A stretch of 64,000 nt of DNA from Aselliscus stoliczkanus (taxonomy: Eukaryota; Chordata; Mammalia; Chiroptera; Hipposideridae), in the NCBI GenBank assembly GCA_033961575.1, contig CM066733.1, forward strand, positions 66,152,921 through 66,216,920, given 5' to 3'. A model generated the notes under the pieces. That model ran no database searches. It saw nothing but the letters and a program-made list of their open reading frames with translations, and was not told where the DNA came from. This document shows positions 1 through 11,544 of the stretch, piece after piece. Positions within the stretch are counted from its first letter, which is position 1. Every line of letters begins with the position of its first letter. The position numbers were made by a program, and so were the translations under genes.

Positions 1-2255
1 TTTTATAAACCTTTCTTATGTATATGAAAATAGTAAACTATGCCATACAGATAGAAACTCAGCAACATGACACTCCCCAAAACCCATTGCCTATTATAGT
101 TATCCCTTGGACCAATAGCCAAGAATTATCCTTTTTGTCTTAGAGCAATTATAACCTTGGACGCCCAGTAATCAAAGCCATCTTTCAATAATGTAGCCAC
201 CTCACATGTAGTTTAATGTGTATTGAAATATATTAACCTTCTCTTTTGTCATATTCCAATATCCTTACTGGTGAAGGAGATCTGATGATTGTGCCTTACA
301 GTTTGAAATGTGTTCAAATCCAAAACAAGTATTGGATACTTCAATAACAAATTTTTATGTGATATTTTTTGGATATTCTCATTATTATTTATGACTAAAA
401 TCGTTATGCAAAGACTTTTCATAGAATAGAATCCAGAAAGAGTTCAAGGATTCCATCATAGGTGAGCAAAATTTGCTTTCTAATTCTGAAAAGAACAGTT
501 AGGAATTGTCAAATTGCAAAATCCTAGAGAGTTGCAAGATCTGACAAAGCCATAATAGCTATCTCATGGCATCAGATAATTTCAAATAGATATGTGGTAA
601 AATACTCCATGAGGCAACCTATCACAATAGGGACAAATGGGCATGATTTGAAACCAGTGGAGAAATGTTCTTAGGATGAATTTTGTGCTATTGATTTTTT
701 CTATGGGTGTTTAGTATATGCTAAAGGAAAGACCTGAAAGGATCAAACTACTTCCAAAAAAACTAATAATAGTCCACAACAAAGATCAAAAATATATAGG
801 AAGACAAAAACAAACAAAAAACCCGGCACCTAACGATGTTTACAATGTCCATCTCTAAAGGAAAACCCAAGACATGCAAAGCAGACAATGTGACCTGTAA
901 TGAAGAAAAAAAGAAATTTATCCCTTTCTGCCCTTTCTGTAGATCCCTATTTCTACCTGGTGTTATTTTTCTTCTGCCTAAAGGAACTCCTTTAACATTT
1001 CCTTAATTTCAGGTCTACATATGGCCTTTAAACCTTGAGGCAAAATCAGGGCACAATTTAGTGGATGGATAATTTTACACCACAATTGAGGCAAAAGTTT
1101 TCTGAGTACTCTGCTTGATAACCCATGAATTATTAGAATTTCAACTCTGGCTGATGGGAATGGGCACTGCTTTTTACAGCCCTGTGTGACCTCAAATTAT
1201 TGCCTTTAACCTTTCCATGCAATTCTTTCCTCAGTCACAAGTAATTGTCTCAGGTACATGTACTAATCAGTAGTCAGATGATAACTCAAGAGGAGCCCTT
1301 TCAGGTATCTAGAGTTCTTTCTCCATGCAGCTTTTTCCTCTCTGTTTCTTTGCACTGCAGACTCTAACCTTGGCCTTCCCATAATCCCCACTACAAATCC
1401 TCAAACCATGGGGTCTATCTGGTTTTCTTCTCCTGTGCCATGACGTGGAAACCCCATCCAGACAGTAAATGGGGGCAACCCCAGAGTTCACCTTGCTTAT
1501 TTCCTAGCTCTAAGTTATAGCTCTCTCATTGACTGATATACAATGTCTTGAAAACCATTTTTCATGTATTTTGTTCTTTTATTTTTTTTAATGTATGGAG
1601 CAGGAGGATAAATCTAGTCTAGGTTACTCTATCTTGGTAAGAATGGAAGTTTTAAAAATAGGCTATTTTTTATTTGCCTACATTTTAATATGTTTAATTT
1701 TTGTGGATAAGCAAGGAGGCATTTTAAATGAAATAAATTTACATTAGTATTCCTTCTATCTCTGATATTCATTTACTTACATAAATCCCACTGGCTATGA
1801 GGCAATTAGACAGCAGATGGTTCAGTTCAAATCAATTAATTTGAATGCTATGTGCTATGAATAACTGGGACTACCAATGTATGTGTTCAAAAACCTGTTC
1901 TTTTAATAACAATCTTCCTGGTTTTGATAGTCCTTGAGAAAGTGACTTAGGTTCACCTGCAATATTTATCAAAATTATTAAACCTAGTGTATATTTGAAG
2001 TGACCAGAGAGACAAACAATAGTATTTAGTATTTATCTTATCAAATATTTATTACTAACAGTTTTGAAGATATTGAAAATGTTTTTTTTCACAAACATTA
2101 CTACATGGATTAATTATACTTTCATTATTTCTCATGTTTATTCTTGAAAGTGTACCAAAAGAACAAATTACATAGAACTTAAATCTGAGAAATTAAAATA
2201 TTAGAAAAATAAATAGCACATATTTGTATCTTGTTTCCTCTATAACAAAGCAAAT
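1..2255. other. AT-rich DNA, nothing recognised
   Basis: No gene, RNA gene or recognisable repeat was seen. The short minus-strand open frame near 1309-1491 has no family features and looks like chance. Confidence 0.5.
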
Positions 2256-2340
2256 GCTTCAAGGTCAGGATGTATGTCTTAATCTCTTGTTTCCCCCACA
2301 GCACCTAGCATAATACTCCTTTACTATATGTGTCTAATGC
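2256..2340 (+). repeat. L2 LINE 3'-end fragment
   Basis: The stretch carries the degenerate L2 3' signature (a segment like 'gtcaggatgtatgtctt' followed by 'cacctagcataat'). L2 is an ancient mammal-wide LINE, inactive in placentals. Divergence is high, so the ends are approximate. Confidence 0.45.
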
Positions 2341-2394
2341 CATTATTCTTCTTCAGTTGATTAACAGTTAATTTAATCTACTCCGATAGGTATG

Positions 2395-2570
2395 CCAAGT
2401 CCAAATGAGAAACACCTGGAGAAGTAAGCACTGAATTGGTATTGAAGGCTTCTATTTAAGTCCTCCCATAAGCATATTTGTAAAGTAGGGACAATGTAGG
2501 CACCCAACTATAGGAATGTTGTGTGTATTAATTGAAATATGCTTAAAGTATCTCAGATAAAATAAATATT
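2395..2570 (+). repeat. MIR SINE fragment
   Basis: It resembles the 3' half of MIR, with 'tttgtaaagtagggacaatg' matching the usual 'tctgtaaaatggggataat', followed by an AT-rich end. MIRs are ancient tRNA-derived SINEs mobilised by L2. Ends are uncertain. Confidence 0.45.
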
Positions 2571-3014
2571 TAATAAATTATAGGTGTTATTTTGATTATC
2601 AACCAAATTATTTATAACAAAGTAACTACTAAGACTACTTATAATTTGTATTTGTATATGAAAATGGCACAAATTCTCAGGTGTATCTCAATGTATAACA
2701 TGAATTCATCAGTACAATTTTTCCAGCATAGTAAATTTCCCCAAAATTTTGAATCCTTTCCTCCTAGTCCATCAGAATCAACCAATTGTGAAATTAAATA
2801 TATGTGAGTTTTTCAGAAAATGATGTTGACCATTCCATAAAATAACATCATGTTTAAGGGAATAGTAAAAATGCTGAACTTCTATTATTAGAAGAAACCT
2901 GATAATTCAGTATTAAAGTAATTCAAAAATAGGGATAAAACAGTAAGGTGTGTATTGATATAGATAGATTGAATGTCAGAAATAAAAATAACAATTATTT
3001 AAAAGAAAGTCAGA

Positions 3015-3540
3015 TTCCATTTTATTTTAACAGTTCAACAAACACTTATTTAGAGGATATTGAGATAAATAGCAGCAATCCCTGTCTCCAGGGAACTTAC
3101 AGGACTGTGCCAAGGTGGTTGCAGAACAAGGTGTTAGTAAGTGTTATGACAGCATCAACCCAGAGAGGGATCACTAAGCTTCGCTTAGAGTTTGAAAAAA
3201 GTTTGAATGACAGGGTGCCTCACTGATCTGATGGGATGAAGAGGAGTTAGGTTGGCAAAGGAAAGCAAAAAGCGGAATGGACAGAAAGAAAGGAGAAAGC
3301 AGTATGTTGTTCGCCATTTCTAGAGCAGAAACTATATGGCAAGGAGCAGCAAGAGGTGAGCCTGAAGAGTTATTAGAGTCTAGGGCACCTGAAGTCCCAT
3401 ATACATGCAAAAGAACTGGGTTTTATTTGGAGTAACAGGGAACCTCTTATATTTGTCTTTGAGATTATTTTTCCCAGGACAATGTGGAGAATAACTTCTT
3501 TTGGTAAGAAAAATAATGTAACTTGGCCTGAATAAAAAAT
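3015..3540 (-). repeat. L2 LINE fragment
   Basis: The forward strand reads as the reverse complement of the L2 3' region: 'ttcaacaaacacttattta', then 'tccctgtctccagggaactta', then the purine-rich stretch typical further into L2. The two short open frames here (2948-3226 plus, 3174-3410 minus) fall in this repeat and are not genes. Confidence 0.6.
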
Positions 3541-3604
3541 AAATAAATAAAAAGATATATAAAAGAAAAGCCAGGCACTGCTTCAAATTATAATTATATC
3601 ATAG

Positions 3605-3730
3605 AAATAGAGATCTTAAAGCTAAAATAAACATTAGAGATCAGTTAATTGTACTGCCCCAATTTACAAATAAGAAAATTTAGGCCTAGAGACAATTAGA
3701 GGTTTGCTAAAGACATATTTGTAGAAGACA
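3605..3730 (-). repeat. MIR-like SINE fragment
   Basis: 'ccaatttacaaataagaaaatttaggcctagag' corresponds to the reverse complement of the MIR 3' segment ('ttttacagatgaggaaactgaggc'). It is highly diverged and could instead be another CORE-SINE or an L3. Confidence 0.4.
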
Positions 3731-3734
3731 TACA

Positions 3735-4990
3735 GTTGTATTGTAGTAAGGTCTGAACATATACAAGGGCACACACATATATCCTACACACATTTATGCA
3801 AACATTCAAATAAAAACCCATTATAAAGAGGCAGGGGTGTTAAAAGTGTGACTAAGAGAAACTAAAATTTTGTAAAGTGAATCATTGATAAATATACTGA
3901 GTCATTAACTTGGTCTACAAGTGTAAGAAATTTAGTTTTTGTATAAAGATATAATACTAATCTAGACTCGCCCCCCACACACACACATACATGGGAATAA
4001 GTAAGTGGCATTATGTATGCCCATATTCTAAATGAAAAATCAGAATAAAGCATAAACCATGAAGTTAAAATGCAATATTTTTCAAAAAAGTAAATATGAT
4101 TGAATTCAACTTTGTACATATCTGGTTTGTTTCTTTACTACATTTTGAGTGTTATAAACTGAAGTATTTATTTTCCTCCCTTATTGGTTTGTACTAAAAT
4201 GATAATTGACAAAGATAGAGAAACTATAATAACTGAAAGATTATAAATATGTTCTTTATTTAAAGTATAAATCTAACATAATATTGATTAAATTACTTCA
4301 CTTACTGTTGATTCATCTATATGCTGATAATTCCACGAGATTCCATATACTTAGATATAGAAATCAGATGAAATCTTTTGAAATCTAGACTTAGGCCAAA
4401 TTAATCACATCTCCAGATCTTTCTTGTTTTCCACTAACTACATCAAGGAAATCAAACTTGTTGCTTCGAGGACTGAATTAATCACCTAAGAAACCTATTT
4501 CTCTTTCAGTGTTTCCCAGCTCTGAGAAGGACATCATCTACCAAGATGCTGAAGCACGAACTTGGGAGATGGTCTTGACTCATATTTCTCACTCACTTTT
4601 TATACTCAATAAATCAAGTTCTTCAATTCTATATCTGAACTAGCTCTGAGGTCTATCTACTTTTAACTTTTATACTTTCACTGTTCTAATCCAGTCCACT
4701 AGTCTCTTACATTAGCACTAGCTTTGCTGAAATCCATTTTTTCTCATTCTGTAATAAAAATGTTGAATGTCAAAACAAAACAAACAAGCAAACCAACATG
4801 TATTACTTCACTTCATCTGTAAATTCCAAACTTCTTCATATTGCCTATAAGGCTTCACCACTTTTTTCTTTCTTTATTCATGCAACAAACATGAATCAAG
4901 GACCTAGTATGTGCCAAACAATGTCCTCATCAATATTTATATTTCCAGTTATAGTAGAATATATATTTTCAGAAAAACATTCCATTGAGA
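3735..4990. other. AT-rich DNA, nothing recognised
   Basis: No gene or clear repeat was seen apart from a short (CA)n stretch near 3975-3988. Open frames of 77-85 codons on either strand lack any motif. Confidence 0.45.
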
Positions 4991-4996
4991 ATAAGC

Positions 4997-5007
4997 AAGA
5001 TGCTGGA
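4997..5007. repeat. Left TSD of L1 copy 1
   Basis: aagatgctgga is repeated exactly at 8192-8202, just after the A run that ends the element. An 11-bp exact match at both borders fits L1-type target-primed insertion. Confidence 0.65.
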
Positions 5008-6827
5008 GGGGAGAGATCCAAGATGGAGTAGATAAACACTGTGCCTTCTTCCTTCCATGCACACATTAAAAGTACAACTAAATTATAGAACAATCAACCT
5101 GGAGAACCATCTGAAGTCTAGCAAAACAGAAGTCCTATAACTAAGAATATAAATAAGACTGGTAAATGGGTGGAGACGCTGAACCAGCCCTAAACCTTCC
5201 TGTGGCAGTTGAGAATTAGGAGGGATACAGTGGCCATGGAGTTTCCCCCTGGAGGAGTGAGGGATCCCATTCTCCCATACCAGGCCACCCAGCCCAGAGT
5301 ATTGGTGCTGGGAAGAGAAGCCCCCACAATACCTGGCTGTGAAAAATAGTGAGGATTCCAACTGTTCGAGTGAGATGAAAGGCTGTGGGAAACCCAAATG
5401 CCCTCTTAAATGGCCATTGCACAAGCACACTCGTTCGCAGGCACTTACCTTGGGCTCCAGCGGAGGGATGGTGACTCAAGGGGACCTTGGAGACACACGG
5501 GGGGCAGACTGAGGAATGAAGCTTCAGGGAGAGGGCTGGAGGACAGTCTGCTTTTTCCCAGTGAGAGATCCTCTTAGCTGGCAGCTGGTAGGTGGGAGCC
5601 ATCTTTCCTATGTTGGGCAGGCCCCTGCAAGCCAAATCTTAATCTTATTAGCCAAGTGAGCTCTGCTGCCCCACCCTGTTGACTCAGTGGGGATCCTGCC
5701 CCACTCACTTAAACACCACCAGAGGCATTTTCTCTGTAAGCAGCCAGCCCCTCCTGTATTGCTACCTTTCTAGGAAAACTATCAGAGTCCATGAGCCCCA
5801 GGTGGGTGGTGACTGGCCTCAGTGTGCTCTCAGACTTTTGATGAGTAGCTCCAAGCTCAGTACTGGCAACAACCCAGAGTCTACATTAACCTGGTGATCA
5901 CAACTCTTCCTACTCCAGTGACTCCCTGAAACCCTGCCTCACTTAACTCACATAACACATGAGTCTTATCAGTGGCTGAAAACTAAGGGAACTGGAAGGT
6001 GGCAACAGGCCTCCAGGTGTCCTGGCTATTTGCAGAGGTATCCCAGGCCTGGCATAGGTGATAGCTATCCTCAGTTCACAGCATGCCTTCTCCCACATGC
6101 CTCCAGGTTTAGCACAGGCAGGGGACAACTGCGGATTGCTTTGTAGCTCCTACCAGGTAGCCACTGGCCAGCCATAGGCAGTGGTGACCTGGGTCTGCAC
6201 CGGAGTCCTTCCCAAGAGGCCCCAGAACCAACATACTTGGAGGTAGGCTTCAGACCACAGCAGAGCACTGCCCAATTTGCCCCACAAGTGGCACAAACAA
6301 AGAGTGGTTACAATAGGCACCAGAGTCCACTGGGCTGAATCCCACTCAATGGAGTAAGCCTCCTCCACAACAACCCATACACTGTGGACATGGTTAAACC
6401 CCACAACCAGTCAGCCTGAGGGTCAACAGAACCTACTGAGTGCCATTAGCGATCAAGACTCAACTATAACAGGACAGCACACACAACCCACACAAAGGAC
6501 ACTCCTGGAGCACCTGACTCAGGTGACCAGGAAGATAGTGCCACTGAGCCCCACACCTACTACATAAAGCCACCTGGCTAAGACTGGGAGACATAGCAGA
6601 CTACCTAATACATAGAAACAAACACAGAGAGGCAGCCAAAATGATGAAATATCCCAGTGAAATATATCTCAGGGAAAGAATAGGAGGAAAGTCTAGAAAA
6701 AGACTTAAATGAAGTGAAGACAAGCAACCTACCAGAGACAGAGTTCAAAACAATGGTCACAAGAATGCTCAAGGAACTTAATGAGAACTTCAACAAAGTG
6801 ATAGTAAGCATAAAAAAGGACATAGTA

Positions 6828-6877
6828 GGGGTGGCCAGTTAGCTCAGTTGGTTAGAATGTGATGCTGATAACACCAA
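6828..6877 (+). mobile_element. tRNA-Ile SINE head captured inside L1 copy 1
   Basis: About 50 bp matches the first 50 bp of the SINE at 30478 (GGCC.GTTAGCTCAGTTGGTTAGA ... ATAACACCAA). The SINE body is missing: at CACCAA the sequence switches to L1 ORF1-end sequence, which in copy 2 follows a 'catCACCAAACCAG' segment. The shared CACCAA suggests a microhomology deletion that removed the SINE body and several hundred bases of L1. Confidence 0.75.
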
Positions 6878-7904
6878 ACCAGCATTATAAGGAACGTTAG
6901 AGGGACTTCTTTAAGATGGAAAAAAAAATCAAAATTATGAATAATAAAATGGCAATAGCTGCATATCTAGCAACAATTACTTTCAATGTAAATGGATTAA
7001 ATACCAATCTAAAGACATAGAAGGGCTGAATGGATAAGAAAACAAGATCCTTACATATAGTGCCTATAAGAGACTCACTTCAGATTAAAAGACAAACACA
7101 GACAGAAAATAAAAGGATGGGAAAGGTATTTCATGAAATTGAAAAAAAGCTGGGTCAGCAATATTTATACCAGACAATACAGATTTTAAAACAAAGACTA
7201 TAAGAAGAGACAACAAAAGACCCAGTAATCCCACTTCTGGGTATTTATCTGAAGATACCCAAGCTGCTTTGAGGGGACCTGTGCATCTATATGTTCATTG
7301 CAGCATTGTTAACAATAGTCAAGATGTGGAGGCAGCCTGGGTGTCCACTGATGGACAAATGGATAAAGAGGAGGTGGTACATGTATACAATGGAATATTG
7401 CTCAGCCAGGGAAGAGAATGGGTTGTTGCCATCTGTGGCAGCATAGATGGCCCTGGAGGGTGTTGTGCTGAGTGGAGTATATGGGACACAGAAAAACAGG
7501 TGCTATGTGACTTTGCTTATATGTTGAATCTAAGAACAAAATTAAACAAAACAGAAACAAACTCATAGATACAAAATTCATAGATACAGGATGGCTGCCA
7601 GATGGGAGGGGGTTGGGGGTGTGGGCGAAAGAAGGGGAAGGGATTAGGAAGTACAAAATAGTAGTTACAAAATAGTCAAGGTGATGTAAACTAAAGCATA
7701 AGGAATGTAGTCAATGATATGGTAATAACTATGTATAGTACCAGATGGGTACTAGACTACTTAGTAGGGTCACTTCTTAAATTATATAAATGTCTAACCA
7801 CTATGCTGTACACCTGAAATTAATATAAAATAATATTGAATGACAGCTGTAATTGTTAAATTTAAGAATGTGTGTGTTGGAGAAGTGGAAGGGGAATAAG
7901 AGGT

Positions 7905-8115
7905 CCAAATTTCCAGGTATAAAACAAATAAGTCATGGGGATGTAATGTACAGCATGGGGAATATAGTCAATAATATTGTGATAGAACAGTATGGTGTCA
8001 GATGGTTGCTGGACTTATCATGGTGATCACTTCTTTAGGTATATAAATGTTGAATAACTATGGTGTACCCCTGAAACTAACATAATATTATATTTCTAAT
8101 AAGAACCTTATAAAG
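7905..8115 (+). repeat. Second L1M 3'-end inside copy 1
   Basis: 'aagtcatggggatgtaatgt ... ggtgatcacttctttaggta ... ctgaaactaacataatatta' is an L1M 3'UTR distinct from the element's own 3' end at about 7640-7860. L1 copies 2 and 3 have only one 3' end. It probably lay downstream of the source element and was carried along by read-through. Confidence 0.65.
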
Positions 8116-8447
8116 AAAAAGATTAAAAAAATAAGTTTGAACTATTAAAACAATTAATATATATGATGCTAAATAAAATCCACATTAAAAAAAGATGCTG
8201 GAAAAAATATCTCAAAAGTTATAAAAACTGACAAGTTAGTGAGGAATTATCAGAACAAACATTAAGAGAGAGCCAAAACTCAAAGGTATACACTGAGCAT
8301 CTTATGTCTGTTTTACCCAGAGAGAAAACTAAATTATGGAACTGAGTGATATGTTTAATAAATGGAAACAAATATCAAAAGCCAGGCCCTGCTTGAATTT
8401 ACTAGACTCTCCTTCTTCCAACACTGAACGTGGTCCCTGAGTCTTTA

Positions 8448-8814
8448 ATTACTGCTATAGAATAAATATGTTAGTTCTCCAAAATTCATATGTTGAAACA
8501 TAAGGCCCAATGTGATGGCATTAGGAAGTGGAGCCTTTAGGAGATGATTGAGTCTTGAATGTGGAGTTCTCATGAATGGGATTCTGGCCCTTGAAAAAAA
8601 AGAGCCCACTTACCTCCTAGGAGAGCCCACTTACCTCCTTTCAACAAGTGGAGACACAGAGAAGACAGCCATCAAAGAACCAGGAAGTTGGCTCTCAGCA
8701 CTTTATCTCTGACTTTCAAGCACCCAGAACTGTCAGAAATAAATGTTTGTGGTTTAAGCCATTCAGTTTATGGCATTTTTTGTTATAGCAACCCAAATTG
8801 ACTAAGGTACTTCT
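8448..8814 (+). mobile_element. Solo LTR of MaLR (MLT1/MST) type
   Basis: It has the layout typical of MaLR LTRs: 'ccaaaattcatatgttgaaaca', a 'gatggcattaggaagtggagc' block, 'ctcatgaatgggattctggccc', 'ccagaactgtcagaaataaa' with the polyadenylation signal, then 'aagccattcagtttatggc' and a 'ttgactaagg' end. A 19-21 bp segment (agagcccacttacctcct) is duplicated in tandem at about 8601-8640. No internal proviral sequence adjoins it. Exact subfamily not assigned. Confidence 0.75.
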
Positions 8815-9012
8815 TTTTGGTAAAGATCAACAAGAAATAAAGTCATGATATTCCCCACAACTTTCAGGGTGTTTCATGGAATTTCTTTGGCTCTGAGAAG
8901 AAAAAGGGCAAAACACAAATGGGAAATGGTGCCCTGAGACTTATCCATTGGTTGATGCTACTTGGATTTGCAGCCCAATTCATATTCTTCATATTCTTCA
9001 TATTCCTAAGAT

Positions 9013-9459
9013 TGATTGATTAATTGGTTTTTAAAAAAGATTTTATTGGGGAATTGGGGGAGGGGAACAGACAAGTTGCTGTCCTTTTTGTTCTTCAGTC
9101 TAGTGGTGGAGGACATTGCTTCACTGGCCGATGTTGGTATCATCATTGCGCTCTTCTCTGATGAGGCAGATCAGTCATCGGCCTCTGGACGGCTGCTCAC
9201 AGCGGCTCTTGGCGGCTCACACCGGCTGCCAGCCACTCACGCTGGTTGCCTGCCACTCACTGTAGCCTATGGCAGCCCACTGCAGCAGGGGCTGCAGTTA
9301 TGCCGTCCCTGGGGATTCACAGCAGCCCAGCTCCAGGTCGAACTGTTGTTCACCATCTTAGCTGTAGAGGTCAGTGTCACTGGCCCTCATATGTGGGATC
9401 CAAACAGGGGCCGCTGGCACCCCAAGCCAGCTCTTAACCAACACGCCACTCGGCCGGCC
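9013..9459 (-). mobile_element. Long tRNA-headed SINE
   Basis: Reading on the minus strand: head GGGCCGGCCGAGTGGCG.., a box-B-like segment, the anchor 'atatgagggccagtgacactg', a GC-rich body, 'cattgcc/gatgataccaacatcgg', and an end like ccccaattccccaataaaatc plus an A tail. Flanking 14-bp repeats catattcctaagat at 8999-9012 and 9460-9473 are perfect target-site duplications. The two plus-strand open frames inside it are not genes. Confidence 0.9.
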
Positions 9460-9693
9460 CATATTCCTAAGATATAGAATTCAGTTTCTAGTTGTCCCAC
9501 ACTGGTCATGGTCCTAAGTATCTGAGAGGAAACAAATATAAATTATCTCTAAATAAAGGCTCTTTATCTGAATGTGGGAATCTTTACATTCTTTTATACA
9601 GGTAATGACAAGCACACAGTAATAGATAATCAACACACAAAGAAACAAAGAACAAAAACCAGTACAAACAACAGACAGTAAAAACAGACATGT

Positions 9694-10139
9694 TAGGGCC
9701 GGCCGAGTGGCACATTGGTTAAGAGTTGGTCTTGGGATGCCAGCGGCCCTGGTTCAGATCCCACATATGAGGGCCAGTGACACTGCCCTCTACAGCTAAC
9801 AACAGCTCCATCTGGAGCTGGGCTGTTTGCTCCACGGCGACAGTGTAGGCTGCGGCCCCTGCTGCAGTGGGTTGTCATGGGCTACAGTGAGTGGCCGGCA
9901 GTCAGTATGAGCTGCCAAGAGCCACGGTGAGCGACCATCCAGAGGCAGGCAACCAATCTGCCTCATCCGGGAAGAGCGCAATGACGATACCAACATGGGC
10001 CAGTGAAACAATGTCCTCCGCAACTAGACTGAAGGACAAAAAGACAGCAACTTGTCTATTCCCCTTCCCCGATTCCCCAATGCTGTTCCCCTCCCCCAGT
10101 TCTCCAATAAAATCTTTAAAAAAGAAAACAAAAGCCAAA
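9694..10139 (+). mobile_element. Long tRNA-headed SINE
   Basis: Same family as 9013-9459 but in the opposite orientation. Head GGGCCGGCCGAGTGGCACATTG at 9696, body with 'cctcatccgggaagagcgca' and 'acgataccaacatgggccag', 3' end with repeated ttccccaat modules, AATAAAATCTTTAAA and a mixed A tail. The 13-bp repeats aaaacagacatgt at 9681-9693 and 10140-10152 are exact target-site duplications. Confidence 0.92.
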
Positions 10140-10233
10140 AAAACAGACATGTCAAATCTTCAAATATCAGAATTACTAGACTCATACTGCAAAATAACTT
10201 TCCTTACTAATTTAAATATATAAGGAATATTCA

Positions 10234-10683
10234 GGGCTGGCCAAGTGGCGCATTGGTTAAGAGCTGGTTTTGGGATGCTGGCGACCCTGGTTGGGATCCC
10301 ACATATGAGGGCCAGTGACACTGCCCTCTACAGCTAACAGCTCTACCTGGAGCTGGGCTGTGCGAGCCCCGGCGACGGTGTAGGCTGCAGCCCCTGCTGC
10401 AGTGGGCTGCCATAGGCTACAGTGAGTGGCCGGCAGCCAGCGTGAGCCCCTGGCAGCCAGCATGAGCTGCCAATAGCCGCAGTGAGCGACATCCAGAGGC
10501 AGGCGACTGATCTGCCTCATCCGGGAAGAGCGCAATGACGATACCAACATGGGCCAGTGAAGCAACATTCTCCGCGGCTAGGCTGAAGAACAAAAAGACA
10601 GCAACTTATCTGTTCCCCTTCCCCGATTCCCCAATGCTGTTTCCCTCCCCCAACTCCCCAATAAAATCTTTAAAAAAAAAAAA
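10234..10683 (+). mobile_element. Long tRNA-headed SINE
   Basis: Near-full-length copy about 95 bp downstream of the previous one and very similar to it, with an extra 'gtgagcccctggcagccagc' repeat in the body. It ends in AATAAAATCTTTAAA plus an A tail. The left flank 'aatattcaggg' and right flank 'aatatcttcaggg' suggest a TSD with a small indel. Minus-strand open frames here are not genes. Confidence 0.88.
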
Positions 10684-10689
10684 TTCAAA

Positions 10690-11335
10690 ATATCTTCAGG
10701 GTACAGGAGCAATAAATATGTAGGAAAGCATATTTTTAAAAGCATGAAGTAAAGCTTCTAGAAATGATTCTACAATAAGTAAAAATAAAAACATAAATGA
10801 GTTTTGCAGCACGTTAAATTAAACTGAAAATAAAATAAATTAAATAGAAGGTAGTTTAAAAGAATTCCAGAAGGCAGTATAGAAAGACATAAACATTGAA
10901 AATACAGAAAATATGTAATAATTATAATGAATAGAATAAATAATACATTAATTGTAGTTGTAGAAGAAGAGTAGGAAATGGATTGGGGAACTTGATGAGA
11001 TAATGACTGACAGTTTTATAGAACTGATGAAAGACAACAATCTACATGGTTTAAGTTTTTTTCTTATTTTTATTTGTTTTTTGTATCCCTATCTTCAACC
11101 TATCACCCATTCTGGAATGTACTCATCATGGCTAGAAGAGAAGATACAATACAAATATAAACACACAAAAAATATACACAAAAGGAAGAAAATTAGAAAA
11201 TTACATGTTTTGAGACAAGAATTAAACTCTGATGGTGTAATACATAATAACTGGGTGACATTTTTTAATTAATTGGTCAGAAAATTCTCTGAAGAGAATG
11301 CAAAAATTTAAATAGTGATATAAATGACCAGAGGG
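10690..11335. other. AT-rich DNA, nothing recognised
   Basis: Very AT-rich sequence with no recognisable gene or repeat. The 89-codon plus-strand frame at 11003-11272 is low-complexity (Lys, Tyr and Phe rich) and looks like chance. Confidence 0.45.
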
Positions 11336-11544
11336 AACCAGTCATGGGAATAAGGGGCATAATATTTCAAGAATCAGAAAAAGCTAGTACAGGGATTTTA
11401 GGGTTGGAAAGAGCTTAGTAAATTCTAAACAAAAGGCTACTGTGTCTGTAGCATAAGAAAGAAGAAACTGAGTGACATGAGATGAGGTAACAGAAAGGCA
11501 AAAGCCAGATAATACAAGGCATTATAAACCAAGATAAGGAATTT

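Larger units (their letters stand above)
5008..8191 (+). mobile_element. Internally deleted L1 (copy 1), with TSDs
   Basis: A non-autonomous L1 derivative. In order: a GC-richer 5'UTR-like segment (about 5010-6600) matching 58005-59450; the start of an ORF1-like region (about 6640-6825); a SINE fragment (6828-6877); the ORF1/ORF2 spacer and start of the ORF2 endonuclease region (about 6880-7220, with a degenerate 'FNVNGLN' motif near 6980-7000); a deletion junction at about 7220; the end of ORF2 (7221-7568); and an L1M-type 3'UTR to about 7860. A further 330 bp follows, ending in AATAAA (8172-8177) and a short A run. The 11-bp repeats aagatgctgga at 4997-5007 and 8192-8202 look like target-site duplications, so the whole block probably inserted at once. 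All frames are broken. The long minus-strand frame at 5216-5635 lies in the 5'UTR and is not a gene. Confidence 0.8.

Noticed and set aside
5216..5635. 139-codon open frame on the minus strand
   Set aside because: It lies antisense in the 5'UTR-like part of an L1 derivative; the matching part of copy 3 (58231-58674) has different frames, so there is no conserved protein.
7269..7568. 99-codon open frame resembling an L1 protein
   Set aside because: It is the decayed ORF2 3' end in L1 copy 1 read from an internal Met; not an independent gene.
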